Positions 20,422 through 30,613 of a DNA stretch of 64,000 bases are shown here, one piece after another (position 1 is the stretch's first letter; the number at the start of each line of letters is the position of its first letter). The stretch covers positions 1 to 64,000 of the forward strand of contig NZ_BCXB01000004.1 in assembly GCF_001894885.1 (NCBI RefSeq), written 5' to 3'. This stretch comes from Rhodococcus marinonascens NBRC 14363. GTDB taxonomy: Bacteria; Actinomycetota; Actinomycetes; Mycobacteriales; Mycobacteriaceae. Made by a program: the position numbers and the translations under genes. The notes beneath the pieces were generated by a model. It was not told where the DNA came from. It saw only the letters and a list, made by a program, of their open reading frames with translations, and did no database searches.

Positions 20422-21740
20422 CAAGTCCTCCGGGAGCCTGAGTCGGTGAACCGCACCGGGATCGCCGGTTCGCCGCGGGAGAGCTTCAATCCCTCCCAGG
20501 GCAGACTCACGAAGCCCGCAGCGAGGAGGGATCTGCCGCCTTCCAGGTTAGTCGTCCCGGGGGCCGGCACGCCGCCACGAACCAGCGGGATCAGCAGTTC
20601 CCGCGCCTCGAGGCCGGCAGCGTCCGGCGGATCGGAGTGGGCCGAGTACACGACCTCTTCCACGAGGGTTCCGGTGTCGCGAGAGACCCGCACCGCTCGC
20701 TTGGCACCGCCCCGCGAAGCCTTGTTGCTGCTTCGTTTCTCGACGGGGATGCCGTCCACCTCGACGAGTTTGTAGACCATTCCTGCGGTGGGGGCGCCGG
20801 ACCCGACGACCACTGATGTGCCGACGCCGTAGACGTCGACAGGTTCGGAGCGCAACGCGGCGATCGCGTACTCGTCGAGGTCGCCGGAGACGACAATCTT
20901 CGTCCGTGTCGCGCCGAGGTCGTCGAGTTGGCGGCGAACCTGCCGCGCCAGGACGCCTAGATCGCCCGAGTCGATTCGGACTCCACCGAGTTCAGGCCCC
21001 GCGATCTCGACGGCAGTCTTCACACCATCGGTGATGTCGTAGGTGTCGACGAGGAGCGTGGTTCCGACGCCGAGTGCCGCGACCTGACCGCGGAACGCCG
21101 CCGCCTCGTCCGGTCGGTCCGCGGTCGTGTGCAACAAGGTGAACGCATGCGCGGCGGTGCCCGCCCCGGGAACGCCGTGCCTGCGGACCGCCTCGAGATT
21201 GGACGTAGCGGTGAATCCGGCAAGATACGCAGCGCGGGATGCCGCTACCGCGGATTCCTCGTGGGTGCGCCGAGAGCCCATCTCTATCATGGGGCGTCCG
21301 TCGGCGGCGGTGACCATTCGCGCGGCCGCCGACGCGATTGCACTGTCGTGGTTGAGGATCGACAGGCTGAGCGTCTCGAGCAGGATGCATTCGGCAAACG
21401 TTCCCCGAACGGAGAGGATCGGCGAACCGGGGAAGTAGAAGTCGCCCTCGCGGTAACCGTCGATGTCACCGGTGAAGCGAAAATCGCGCAGCCATCCGAT
21501 CGTCGCGTCGTCAAGGAAGCGTGAGACAACCTCGATCTCTGCGTCGCCGAAGCGGAAGTTCGACAGCGCGGACACCAACCGCGAAGCGCCGGCCACAACT
21601 CCATACCGGCGACCGTCGGGCAAACGACGCGCGAACACCTCGAAACTGCAGCGCCGGTGCGCCGAGTCGTCGGCGAGGGCCGCTCGCAGCATCGTCAGTT
21701 CGTACTGGTCGGTGAACAGTGCGCTGCTATCTGGGGACAC
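20421..21740 (-). CDS. pncB: Nicotinate phosphoribosyltransferase
   Basis: The product has 439 residues and starts TDQYELTML, the family's signature. Other NAPRTase motifs are EMGSRRTHEESAV, GVRIDSGDL and VSGDLDEYAI. It makes nicotinate mononucleotide in NAD salvage, using the nicotinate made by PncA. It starts at GTG 21740. A run of 16-bp tandem repeats begins only 10 bp upstream, in the space where its promoter should be. Confidence 0.95.
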   Translation of the reverse strand: MSPDSSALFTDQYELTMLRAALADDSAHRRCSFEVFARRLPDGRRYGVVAGASRLVSALSNFRFGDAEIEVVSRFLDDATIGWLRDFRFTGDIDGYREGDFYFPGSPILSVRGTFAECILLETLSLSILNHDSAIASAAARMVTAADGRPMIEMGSRRTHEESAVAASRAAYLAGFTATSNLEAVRRHGVPGAGTAAHAFTLLHTTADRPDEAAAFRGQVAALGVGTTLLVDTYDITDGVKTAVEIAGPELGGVRIDSGDLGVLARQVRRQLDDLGATRTKIVVSGDLDEYAIAALRSEPVDVYGVGTSVVVGSGAPTAGMVYKLVEVDGIPVEKRSSNKASRGGAKRAVRVSRDTGTLVEEVVYSAHSDPPDAAGLEARELLIPLVRGGVPAPGTTNLEGGRSLLAAGFVSLPWEGLKLSRGEPAIPVRFTDSGSRRT

Positions 21741-21750
21741 TCGGTTACTC

Positions 21751-21875
21751 TAAGCCCGGTGTCTTTGGGTCCGGTGTCTCTAAGCCCCGGTGTCTCTAAG
21801 CCCCGGTGTCTCTAAGCCCCGGTGTCTCTAAGCCCCGGTGTCTCTAAGCCCCGGTGTCTCTAAGCCCCGGTGTCG
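21751..21875. repeat. 16-bp tandem repeat array (about eight units)
   Basis: The unit TAAGCCCCGGTGTCTC is repeated exactly five times in a row from 21781 to 21860. A sixth copy, ending in a variant, runs to about 21875, and two degenerate copies precede the array at 21751-21780. It fills most of the 165 bp between the divergent pncB and clpS genes. The identity of the copies suggests recent expansion by slippage. Confidence 0.97.
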
Positions 21876-21905
21876 TCCGGTGGCTGCGCGTCGTACCCTG
21901 GGGGC

Positions 21906-22244
21906 ATGGCTTCTTGCTCGACGACAGCTCCACCGGTGGCCGCGATGCCGGCCTCGCCGCAGGTCACGCCTGCAGAGTCGGAGGTTGTCGAGGTCGGCGT
22001 GGTCGAGAACAGGCCGTGGGTAACTGTTGTATGGGACGATCCAGTTAATCTGATGCACTATGTGGCCTACATATTCCAGAAGCTCTTCGGATACAGCAAG
22101 GCCAAGGCCACGGAATTGATGATGCAGGTGCATTCCGAGGGGAAGGCCGTGGTGTCGAGCGGCTCTCGCGACAAGGTCGAGAACGATGTACGCAAACTGC
22201 ACGCCGCTGGCCTATGGGCCACAATGCAGCGTGACGGCAACTAG
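21906..22244 (+). CDS. clpS: ATP-dependent Clp protease adaptor
   Basis: The 112-residue product contains the ClpS core: [41 protein letters not shown] and a C-terminal helix. ClpS delivers N-degron substrates to ClpC/ClpA-ClpP. ATG 21906 is chosen because the upstream extension would run into the tandem repeats. The N-terminal 30 residues are a flexible A/P/S/T-rich tail, which in ClpS engages the chaperone. It is followed by the DUF2017 gene, the usual actinobacterial pairing. Confidence 0.95.
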   Translation: MASCSTTAPPVAAMPASPQVTPAESEVVEVGVVENRPWVTVVWDDPVNLMHYVAYIFQKLFGYSKAKATELMMQVHSEGKAVVSSGSRDKVENDVRKLHAAGLWATMQRDGN

Positions 22245-22281
22245 CCTTGTCGTTCCGACAGTAAGGAACTCGGTACCTGAC

Positions 22282-22884
22282 GTGCGAATGTGGACCAGGA
22301 AGAACTCGCTCGGCGGCGTGACGTTGCGTTCGGAGTTGGACGCGCACGAGGCCACGGTGCTGCGATCGCTGGTCGCCTCCGTCGTCGGTCTCCTTGAAGA
22401 GCGGGCCTCATCCGCGCCGGAGGACGAACTCGCGGCGCTCACCGGAATGCGCACCGGTAACACGAAGGCGCCGGAGGAGGAGGTTCTCGCCCGACTCCTG
22501 CCCGATTTCCACCGGACCGATCCGGGCGAATCGGGAGATGCCCGCGAATCGGGTGACGATGCCCGGGCGGAGTCGCAGGCCGACATCAACGGGGCTTTGC
22601 GCGGACTGCATGAACCGGAGATCATCGACGCGAAACTGGCGGCGGGAGCGGTCATTTTGCACACCATCCCCGAGACCGGCGGCAAGGTTCTTCTGACGCC
22701 CGAGCAGGCTGACGCCTGGCTCAACGGAATCAACGACGTCCGGTTGGCGCTCGGCACCAACCTGGGGATCGACGCCGACACTCCTGACGAATTGGACCCT
22801 TCGGATCCTCGCGCAGCCCAATTGGACATCTACCACTGGCTGACCTGGATACAGGATTCGCTCGTCCAGGTGCTCGCGCCGTGA
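22282..22884 (+). CDS. DUF2017 protein
   Basis: The protein has 200 residues from GTG 22282, a start supported by relatives that begin M-R-x-W. It is acidic and helical and ends DIYHWLTWIQDSLVQVLAP, a conserved DUF2017 tail. It lies 37 bp after clpS and overlaps the peptidase gene downstream by four bases, so the three are probably one operon. The conserved pairing with clpS suggests a link to Clp proteolysis, which is inference only. Confidence 0.85.
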   Translation: MRMWTRKNSLGGVTLRSELDAHEATVLRSLVASVVGLLEERASSAPEDELAALTGMRTGNTKAPEEEVLARLLPDFHRTDPGESGDARESGDDARAESQADINGALRGLHEPEIIDAKLAAGAVILHTIPETGGKVLLTPEQADAWLNGINDVRLALGTNLGIDADTPDELDPSDPRAAQLDIYHWLTWIQDSLVQVLAP

Positions 22885-23975
22885 CGGCCACGACGCCGGG
22901 TCGCACGAACTCGCTCGTCGACGTGGCAGGCCTACGCGTCGGGCACCATCACGAACTCGACGACGACGCCACGTTCGGAGGCGGGGCCGCGACCGGATGC
23001 ACGGTCGTCCTGGCGCCGAACGGCGTGACCGCCGCCGTCGACGTCCGCGGGGGAGGGCCGGGCACCCGGGAGACCGACCTCCTCGATCCCAGCCACAGTG
23101 TGCGGTGTGTTCATGCGATCCTGCTGACCGCAGGCAGCGCCTACGGCCTCGCCGCTGCGGACGGGGTGATGCGATGGCTGGAGGAACATGGCCACGGAAT
23201 CCCGATGGGCACGCCGGGCCAGGTGGTCCCGATCGTTCCCGGTGCGGTGATATTCGACCTTCCGGTCGGAGACTGGTGCCGACGTCCCACCGCCGAATTT
23301 GGTTACCATGCTGCCGATTCCGCGTCGTCAAATGTGCTCTCGGGCTCGGTGGGAGCGGGAGTCGGCGCGCGTGCGGGGGCACTCAAAGGCGGTGTCGGTA
23401 CGGCGAGCATAGTCATCGAGGACGGTCCCGCCCGCGGTGTGACGGTTGCGGCGTTGATGGTGGCGAACCCGGTGGGATCTGTGTTCGACCCGTCCACCGG
23501 ACTGCCGTGGGGGGCCGCCGCCGAGAATGCCGCCGCGTTCGGGTTGTGCCGTCCCGAACCCGACGACCTGGCGGCAGCCAACGAGCTGGTAGCGAAGGCC
23601 ACCGTCCTCAACACGACGATCGGCGTGGTTGCCACGGATGCTCCACTGAGCAAGGCGTCGTGTCGTCGGGTCGCCGTCGCCGGGCACGACGGCCTGGCCC
23701 GCGCGATCCGTCCGGCACATTCGCCTCTGGACGGCGACACGATCTTTGCCCTCGCGACGGGAAGTCGCGACATCGAAACCCCCGCAGGGGTTCCGGACGC
23801 GTTTGCCGCAGACCTGCCGATCCTGATGGCGGTGTGCACCGCTGCGGCCGACGTCGTAGAGAGGGCGATTGTCGATGCCGTCCTCGCGGCGACCTCGGTG
23901 GCGGGCATCCCCACCTACCGGGATCTGTTCCCGTCGGCATTCGAACCGGGCGGTCCTGACCGCTACCGGAGTTAG
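22881..23975 (+). CDS. P1 family peptidase (DmpA/L-aminopeptidase-like)
   Basis: This 364-residue protein is in the DmpA/PepS58 family of self-processing N-terminal nucleophile hydrolases. It starts with LVDVAGLRVGHH, carries GGGPGTRETDLLDP and GSAYGLAAADGVM, and later KGGVGTAS and TIGVVATDAPL near the expected autocleavage and active-site region. Family members release N-terminal residues from peptides or beta-peptides. GTG 22881 overlaps the DUF2017 stop. Its place matches Rv1333 in mycobacteria. Confidence 0.88.
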   Translation: MTATTPGRTNSLVDVAGLRVGHHHELDDDATFGGGAATGCTVVLAPNGVTAAVDVRGGGPGTRETDLLDPSHSVRCVHAILLTAGSAYGLAAADGVMRWLEEHGHGIPMGTPGQVVPIVPGAVIFDLPVGDWCRRPTAEFGYHAADSASSNVLSGSVGAGVGARAGALKGGVGTASIVIEDGPARGVTVAALMVANPVGSVFDPSTGLPWGAAAENAAAFGLCRPEPDDLAAANELVAKATVLNTTIGVVATDAPLSKASCRRVAVAGHDGLARAIRPAHSPLDGDTIFALATGSRDIETPAGVPDAFAADLPILMAVCTAAADVVERAIVDAVLAATSVAGIPTYRDLFPSAFEPGGPDRYRS

Positions 23976-24065
23976 TGAGGGTGCCCCGTCCTTCAGGGTC
24001 GCGGCGTACACAGGGGGCAGACTATTAAGTTTCGGCAGAAGACCAGTTCTGGAAATGAACACATC

Positions 24066-24479
24066 GTGGACGAGGATCGGGTCCGGCGTTACATCAATTA
24101 CACCCGTTGGGTGTGGTTTACAGGCTCGGCGATCGCACTCGTAGGCGCGTCGGTCATCCTGGCGACCGGTGCCGGGACCATTGTTGTGGTGATCGTCGCG
24201 CTGACGATGGTGCAGTGCGCTCTGGCGATTCCCGCGGCATGGCTGCTGCCGCAGCGCTTTCGGTGGGCACGACTCATGTTGATTGTGCTCGGCGCTCTCA
24301 GTTTCGGGGCACTGTATCAGGCATTCGTATCGCAGGCATGGGCGTCGTTGATCCTGAATCTGTTTCTGGCGTCGACTGTCTCGGTGCTCCAGAACCGCGA
24401 CGTGAAGGAAGCCTTCGCAGCCGCAGCACGCGAGCGGAAATCGGCAAACCCACTCGATCTCACGCCGGTGACTTACTGA
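24066..24479 (+). CDS. Small integral membrane protein, unknown function
   Basis: The product has 137 residues. Four hydrophobic segments can be seen: WVWFTGSAIALVGASVIL, TIVVVIVALTMVQCALAI, LMLIVLGALSFGALYQAF and SLILNLFLAST. A charged C-terminal tail follows (LQNRDVKEAFAAAARERK). It starts at GTG 24066. I do not recognise a named family. It lies between the P1 peptidase and mec and may belong to either transcript. Confidence 0.75.
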   Translation: MDEDRVRRYINYTRWVWFTGSAIALVGASVILATGAGTIVVVIVALTMVQCALAIPAAWLLPQRFRWARLMLIVLGALSFGALYQAFVSQAWASLILNLFLASTVSVLQNRDVKEAFAAAARERKSANPLDLTPVTY

Positions 24480-24569
24480 GGCGGCAGTTGGTCGTCGATG
24501 GAATATGGGGGCGTGAGGTGGCCGACCGGACCGCCCGCACCTAGGATGGCGCTCACGGAGGTGGATGGC

Positions 24570-25022
24570 GTGTTGGTGATCCGATCGAATCTCGTCGAGG
24601 CGATGGTTGCGCATGCGCGCGCCGACCACCCTGACGAGGCGTGCGGAATCATCGCCGGGCCGGAGGGCTCCGACCGCCCGGAACGGCACATTCCGATGCT
24701 GAACGCGGAACGTTCTCCGACGTTCTACCGATTCGACTCCGGTGAGCAGTTGAAAGTATGGCGTGCGATGGACGACGCCGACGAGGTTCCGGTGGTGATC
24801 TACCACTCGCATACCGCCACCGAGGCGTACCCCAGTCGGACCGATATCTCCTTCGCATCCGAACCGGGCGCCCATTACGTGCTGATCTCCACTAGGGACC
24901 CCGGCGCCCACGAACTGCGCAGTTACCGGATCGTCGACGGTGTCGTTACCGAAGAACCCGTCGACGTGGTCCAGAGCTATAAGTTCGCCCACACCTCCGT
25001 GGCAGACGTCCCCGACAAGTGA
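24570..25022 (+). CDS. mec: CysO-cysteine peptidase, JAMM family
   Basis: The product is 150 residues from GTG 24570, chosen for the GGAGG eight bases upstream; starts at ATG 24546 or further upstream are open. The JAMM zinc motif is complete: a Glu early in the domain and HSHTATEAYPSRTD in the middle. Mec cuts the isopeptide bond of CysO-cysteine, freeing cysteine. It is followed by cysO and cysM, the complete sulfur-carrier route of cysteine synthesis, in the order known from M. tuberculosis Rv1334-Rv1336. Confidence 0.93.
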   Translation: MLVIRSNLVEAMVAHARADHPDEACGIIAGPEGSDRPERHIPMLNAERSPTFYRFDSGEQLKVWRAMDDADEVPVVIYHSHTATEAYPSRTDISFASEPGAHYVLISTRDPGAHELRSYRIVDGVVTEEPVDVVQSYKFAHTSVADVPDK

Positions 25023-25087
25023 CGCCGCCCGCCCTTCGTGGCGGGTTCCGTGCCGGATAGACACCCCACATCCACGAGGAGCCGACC

Positions 25088-26331
<1,244 letters not shown>

Positions 26332-26350
26332 CGAGAGCGGTGCGTGGATC

Positions 26351-27025
26351 TTGAGCTATTCGTTCGATTCTTCGCGATCTCATTCGCCGGTATCCAAGGG
26401 CGGCGCATTGCCCGCGCCTTCGCAGAAGTCGCGGCCGCTGTGGCTGAAATCCGCGGTCCTCGTCGGCGGATTCACGATGCTGCTGTATGTGATCGAAATC
26501 GTGGACCAGGTGTCGAACGACAGACTCCAGCGAGGCGGTGTCGAACCGCGCTCGCTCGACGGGTTGTGGGGGATTCTGTTCGCCCCGGTCCTGCACGGCG
26601 ATTGGGCCCACCTCTTCGCGAACACCGTCCCACTGCTGGTGCTCGGATTCCTAGTCCTGCTGTCCGGAATTGCCAGAGGACTCGCGGCGACGGGAATAGT
26701 CTGGGTGGTCGGCGGTCTGGGCACGTGGCTGACCGGAGGGTCGTATACCAACCACATCGGCGCCTCCGTACTGATCTTCGGCTTGCTGGCCTACCTGCTG
26801 GTCCGGGGAGTCTTCACCCGAAACTTCGGTCAGATCCTCCTCGGCATCGTGGTGTTCGTCTTCTACGGTGGCCTGCTGTGGGGGGTTCTCCCGAGCACGC
26901 CGGGAGTGTCGTGGCAGGGACACTTGTTCGGAGCAGTGGGCGGCGTCGCCGCCGCCTGGCTTCTCTCCGCCGATGCCAGGAAACAGCGGAACCGGAAGTC
27001 GGTCGGTCCGCAATCGTTCGTCTGA
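26351..27025 (+). CDS. Rhomboid family intramembrane serine protease
   Basis: The protein is about 224 residues if translation starts at TTG 26351; the frame is open into cysM, and no strong ribosome site fixes the start. Six hydrophobic helices are present. The catalytic serine is in HIGASVLIFG (GxSx), the catalytic histidine in SWQGHLFGAVGG, and the first-helix HxxxN pattern in WAHLFANTVPLL. Such proteases cut transmembrane substrates. It occupies the Rv1337 position after cysM. The glutamate racemase gene murI, next in mycobacteria, is not here. Confidence 0.9.
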   Translation: MSYSFDSSRSHSPVSKGGALPAPSQKSRPLWLKSAVLVGGFTMLLYVIEIVDQVSNDRLQRGGVEPRSLDGLWGILFAPVLHGDWAHLFANTVPLLVLGFLVLLSGIARGLAATGIVWVVGGLGTWLTGGSYTNHIGASVLIFGLLAYLLVRGVFTRNFGQILLGIVVFVFYGGLLWGVLPSTPGVSWQGHLFGAVGGVAAAWLLSADARKQRNRKSVGPQSFV

Positions 27026-27101
27026 TATCGGAGATGAGGTCGACGCGCCGAATCCGGTGGGAGCTTTTTTCAAATCGGGTCGTCGTGGCAGCATGGCGGG
27101 T

Positions 27102-27860
27102 ATGCGCATTACCGTCCTGGGGTGTTCAGGCAGCGTCTCCGGACCAGACTCGCCTGCATCGGGCTACTTGTTGACCGCGCCGGAAACGCCGCCGTTGGTA
27201 CTCGACTTCGGCCCTGGTGTGCTCGGTGCGCTCCAACGATTCGCCGACCCCGGCAAGGTCTCCGTTCTCCTCAGCCATCTGCACGCCGACCACTGCCTGG
27301 ATCTGCCCGGCCTGCTGGTGTGGCGGCGCTACCACCCCCGCCCGCCGACAGGCCGCGCCCTCGTCTACGGGCCCTCCGATACCGCCCGCCGGATAGGTGT
27401 GGCGTCCGCCGAGTGCGGAGCCGACATCGACGACATCTCCGACACGATCGACGTGCACAACTGGGCGGACGGCGAGCCCGTCAGGTTCGGTGACCTCACG
27501 ATCATCGCGCGTCGGGTGAACCACCCCCCGGAGGCCTACGGTCTGCGCCTGACCGACGGAGCCGGGCGCGCCCTCGTCTACACAGGCGACACCGGTATGT
27601 GTGAAGAGATCGTCGAACTGTCTCGCGGTGCCGACGTTCTACTCGCGGAAGCGTCGTGGACGCACAGCCAGGACCGCCCCAAGGGAATCCATCTCTCGGG
27701 TACCGAGGCCGGTCAGGTCGCGCACCGGGCGGGTGCCGGCGAACTGTTGCTCACCCACATTCCGCCGTGGACGTCGCGTGAAGACGTCATCGCCGAGGCC
27801 AAGGCTGAGTTCTCCGGCCCCGTCCATGCGGTGTCCGCGGGCAGCGTTTACACCATCTGA
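27102..27860 (+). CDS. Metallo-beta-lactamase fold phosphodiesterase (Rv1339-like)
   Basis: The product is 252 residues from ATG 27102 (ATG 27093 is also possible). The metal motif [11 protein letters not shown] is clear, with later ligands in [20 protein letters not shown] and LLLTHIPPW. It is close to M. tuberculosis Rv1339, described as an atypical class II cyclic-nucleotide phosphodiesterase, so cAMP turnover is a likely role; a tRNase Z-like activity is the main alternative. It lies 76 bp after the rhomboid gene and 44 bp before rph. Confidence 0.85.
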   Translation: MRITVLGCSGSVSGPDSPASGYLLTAPETPPLVLDFGPGVLGALQRFADPGKVSVLLSHLHADHCLDLPGLLVWRRYHPRPPTGRALVYGPSDTARRIGVASAECGADIDDISDTIDVHNWADGEPVRFGDLTIIARRVNHPPEAYGLRLTDGAGRALVYTGDTGMCEEIVELSRGADVLLAEASWTHSQDRPKGIHLSGTEAGQVAHRAGAGELLLTHIPPWTSREDVIAEAKAEFSGPVHAVSAGSVYTI

Positions 27861-27904
27861 CGGCACGTGGTCGGACCTCGAGGAGGGCGACTAGGCTCTC
27901 GGAG

Positions 27905-28693
27905 GTGACCACACGAGAAGACGGTAGGGCGGACGACGAACTCCGCGAGGTCAAGATCACCAGGGGTTTCACCACGCACCCCGCGGGATCGGTGTTGGTG
28001 GAATTCGGAAAAACCAGGGTGATGTGCACGGCCAGCGTCGAAAGCGGTGTTCCCCGCTGGCGTCAGGGTTCCGGACTCGGCTGGCTGACAGCCGAATACG
28101 CCATGTTGCCAGCTGCGACCCACACCCGCAGCGGACGCGAATCGGTCAAGGGCAAGGTCGGCGGACGCACCCAGGAGATCAGTCGACTGGTCGGCCGTTC
28201 CTTGCGCGCCTGCATAGACCTTGCCGCGATCGGCGAAAATACGATCGCCCTCGATTGCGATGTCCTGCAGGCTGACGGCGGAACGCGAACCGCGGCCATC
28301 ACCGGCGCGTATGTCGCCCTCGTGGACGCGGTGTCGTACCTGCGCGCCGCGGGCCGCCTCGCCGATCCTCAGCCGATCTCTTGCGGTATCGCCGCGGTGA
28401 GCGTCGGTGTGGTCGACGGTCGCGTGCGGCTCGACTTGCCGTACGAGGAGGATTCGCGGGCCGAGGTCGACATGAATGTGGTGGCCACCGACACGGGCAC
28501 TCTCGTCGAGATCCAGGGCACCGGGGAGGGAGCGACGTTCCCGCGGAGCACGCTCGACAAACTCCTGGATTCGGCATTGACCGGCTGCGAGCGACTCTTC
28601 GAGATCCAGAAGGGAGCACTCGAGCTGCCCTACCCCGGTGGTCTGCCGGAACCGGAGGTCGCGGAGACATCGAAGAAGAAGTTCGGAGGTTAG
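27905..28693 (+). CDS. rph: Ribonuclease PH
   Basis: The 262-residue product shows RNase PH motifs [44 protein letters not shown] (phosphate and tRNA contacts) and [19 protein letters not shown]. It trims tRNA 3' ends by phosphorolysis as a homohexamer. GTG 27905 is preceded by GGAG. It is followed 4 bp later by rdgB, the conserved rph-rdgB pair. Confidence 0.95.
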   Translation: MTTREDGRADDELREVKITRGFTTHPAGSVLVEFGKTRVMCTASVESGVPRWRQGSGLGWLTAEYAMLPAATHTRSGRESVKGKVGGRTQEISRLVGRSLRACIDLAAIGENTIALDCDVLQADGGTRTAAITGAYVALVDAVSYLRAAGRLADPQPISCGIAAVSVGVVDGRVRLDLPYEEDSRAEVDMNVVATDTGTLVEIQGTGEGATFPRSTLDKLLDSALTGCERLFEIQKGALELPYPGGLPEPEVAETSKKKFGG

Positions 28694-28697
28694 GTCG

Positions 28698-29315
28698 GTG
28701 TCCAATGCCATGCGTGTGTTGGTTGCCAGTCGCAATGCGAAGAAACTCCACGAGTTGCATCGAGTGCTGGAGTCGGCCGGGGTCGACGGTATCGAACTGG
28801 TCGGGCTCGATTCGGTGCCGGAATATCCCGAGGCACCGGAGGCCGGCGCGACATTCGAGGAGAACGCTCTAGCCAAGGCACGTGATGGTGCGGAAGCCAC
28901 CGGATTACCCTGCGTTGCAGATGATTCCGGACTTGAGGTGGACGCCCTGAACGGTATGCCGGGTGTCCTGTCCGCTCGGTGGTCGGGCGTGCACGGAGAC
29001 GATCCCGCCAATACCTCCTTGGTCTTGGCGCAGATCAGAGATGTGCCGGACGGCAGGCGGGGAGCGACCTTCGTCTCGGCGTGCGCCCTCGTGGTGCCCG
29101 GCGGCGGCGAGTCGGTGGTCCGGGGTGAGTGGCGCGGCACGATCGCCCGTGAACCCGTGGGTGACAGCGGGTTCGGTTACGATCCGGTCTTCGTGCCGGA
29201 GGCTGATTCTCGATCAGCAGCCCAGCTTTCGCCGGAAGAGAAAGACGCGTCCTCCCATCGAGGACGCGCCCTGGTTCAACTCGTTTCCGCCCTCGCGGCG
29301 CTCGCCGAACGCTGA
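28698..29315 (+). CDS. rdgB: Non-canonical purine NTP pyrophosphatase (ITPase)
   Basis: The product is 205 residues from GTG 28698, eight bases after GGAGG; ATG 28710 is the alternative. Ham1/RdgB motifs are SRNAKKLHELHRVL, FEENALAKA, VADDSGLEVDALNGMPGV and DSGFGYDPVFVP. It hydrolyses dITP, ITP and XTP so that deaminated purines stay out of DNA. A pair of short GC hairpins (CCGCC-GCG-GGCGG, twice between 29323 and 29358) follows the stop and may end transcription. Confidence 0.94.
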   Translation: MSNAMRVLVASRNAKKLHELHRVLESAGVDGIELVGLDSVPEYPEAPEAGATFEENALAKARDGAEATGLPCVADDSGLEVDALNGMPGVLSARWSGVHGDDPANTSLVLAQIRDVPDGRRGATFVSACALVVPGGGESVVRGEWRGTIAREPVGDSGFGYDPVFVPEADSRSAAQLSPEEKDASSHRGRALVQLVSALAALAER

Positions 29316-29377
29316 CCCCCGCCGCGGGCGGAGACCGCAATCCCCCGCCGCGGGCGGCACTGAAGTCGTGGCCTCGG

Positions 29378-29743
29378 TCAGAGACCGAAAGCGGTTCGGA
29401 CCTGCTTGGTTCGTTGGTGCTCTACGTAGAAGGACAGGAACGGGATGGTGCCTGCGAGGAGGGTTCCGACCGTTCGGCCTGCGGGCCAGCGCACTTTCAC
29501 CGCCAGGTCCAGGGTCACCAGCAGGTAGACGAAGTACACCCAGCCGTGTACGACGGCGATCCAGGTGGGCAGATTGTCGACACCGAAGACGTACTTGGCG
29601 ACCATCTCGGCCGTGAGGACCAACAGCCACACGCCGGTGGCGTAGGCGAGGACGCGGTAGCGGAGGAGCGCGGGGGCGACCTTCTGCTGCTTCGCGGTGT
29701 CCCCGACCGAACTGGCGGTCTTCTCGTCTTGGCCCGTGCTCAC
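29378..29743 (-). CDS. DUF3817 membrane protein (second copy)
   Basis: The protein has 121 residues, a polar N-terminal tail and three hydrophobic helices, with VVHGWVYFVYLLVTLDLAV carrying the family's HG motif. It is a paralogue-level relative of the product of 2899-3312. It starts at GTG 29743 and overlaps the upstream membrane-protein gene by four bases, so the two are co-translated. It corresponds in position to Rv1342c. Function unknown. Confidence 0.83.
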   Translation of the reverse strand: MSTGQDEKTASSVGDTAKQQKVAPALLRYRVLAYATGVWLLVLTAEMVAKYVFGVDNLPTWIAVVHGWVYFVYLLVTLDLAVKVRWPAGRTVGTLLAGTIPFLSFYVEHQRTKQVRTAFGL

Positions 29744-30147
29744 GTGGAACTCCTATCGCTCTCGCGAGCGGACAGCTCGGCGAGATACTGGTTGTACTGC
29801 GAAATCTGTCGGCTCTCGAGGTCGTCGGGATCCGCGTCTTCGACCACAGAGGGGCGAGGGGGGAGGAGGTCCGCCGGAATCTCGTGAGGTGCGGCCGAAG
29901 GATCAGCCGGGTTCCTTGGTTGCGAGTCCTCGAGGGTCGCGTCCTCGAGTTGCACGAAACGTCGGTACGCATAGACGAAAAATGCCGCGAACAATGGCCA
30001 TTGGAAGGCGTAGCCGAGATTCTGTCCGGTTCCACCCACCGCCTCGAAGCGAGTCCACTGCCACCAGCCGAGTGCAAGGCACCCCGCAGCCCCGACCAAC
30101 ACAAGCAGAATCAGCGCGGGGCGACGTTGCTTGTGGTTTCCGGACAC
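29740..30147 (-). CDS. Small membrane protein next to the DUF3817 gene
   Basis: The product has 135 residues, with one hydrophobic helix near the N-terminus (ALILLVLVGAAGCLALGWWQW) and a second around 45-60 (FQWPLFAAFFVYAYRRF). The LGWWQWTRFE motif resembles the SURF1 N-terminus but no SURF1 body follows. The long C-terminal tail is acidic and proline-rich. The gene sits where LprD (Rv1343c) lies in M. tuberculosis. The Cys in AAGC is not in a convincing lipobox because it is followed by an uninterrupted membrane helix. Confidence 0.75.
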   Translation of the reverse strand: MSGNHKQRRPALILLVLVGAAGCLALGWWQWTRFEAVGGTGQNLGYAFQWPLFAAFFVYAYRRFVQLEDATLEDSQPRNPADPSAAPHEIPADLLPPRPSVVEDADPDDLESRQISQYNQYLAELSARESDRSST

Positions 30148-30329
30148 GTAGTGACGGTACCTGAGTCGCTGAATGCGCTGCTAGGAGCAAGTCGGCGCTA
30201 TGGCGATGGTCACAGGGTCGGCGGGGCCTGCCGGACGGACGACAGATCGCGATGAAATGTGGTGCGGGTCGAACTCAGTCGGCCTAGGTACGTCGGAGTC
30301 AGGGACTCTGCATCGGCAAGGGCTGGAAG

Positions 30330-30413
30330 TGCGCGAGGGGGGACTCGAACCCCCACGTCCTTTCGGACACCAGGACCTAAACCTGGCGCGGCTGCCAATT
30401 ACGCCACTCGCGC
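30330..30413 (-). tRNA. tRNA-Leu (anticodon UAG)
   Basis: On the minus strand the acceptor GCGCGAG pairs with CTCGCGC, with discriminator A. The anticodon stem CCAGG/CCTGG encloses the loop TTTAGGT, giving anticodon TAG. A variable arm and a T-arm with GTTCGAGTC follow. The length of 84 nt is normal for a class II leucine tRNA. Confidence 0.95.
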
Positions 30414-30547
30414 GCGAGAGACAGGTTACGCCATCGTCGAGGTCTGTCCGCACGCGGTCAACGGGCGGCGTTCATCCCCGTGGCAGTGTGAATGTCCGAC
30501 AAGATCCGGGTCGGGAGAAACGGTACCCGCAACGAACTTCACCTCTA

Positions 30548-30577
30548 CATGAGCCGGACGCATCATGAGCCGGACGC
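30548..30577. repeat. Short direct repeat in the fas upstream region
   Basis: The 14-bp sequence CATGAGCCGGACGC occurs at 30548-30561 and again at 30564-30577. It lies in the 494-bp gap between tRNA-Leu and fas, which otherwise shows no convincing gene. Its role is unknown. Confidence 0.7.
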
Positions 30578-30613
30578 CTCGTCAAGTCGGTAACGAATCG
30601 ATAACGATTAATG

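Noticed and set aside
21751-21875. CRISPR array
   Set aside because: The 16-bp repeats are directly tandem with no spacers, so this is a satellite-type repeat, not CRISPR.
23328-25064. A 578-codon minus-strand frame across the P1 peptidase and mec
   Set aside because: It covers three well-supported plus-strand genes and has no coherent protein features.
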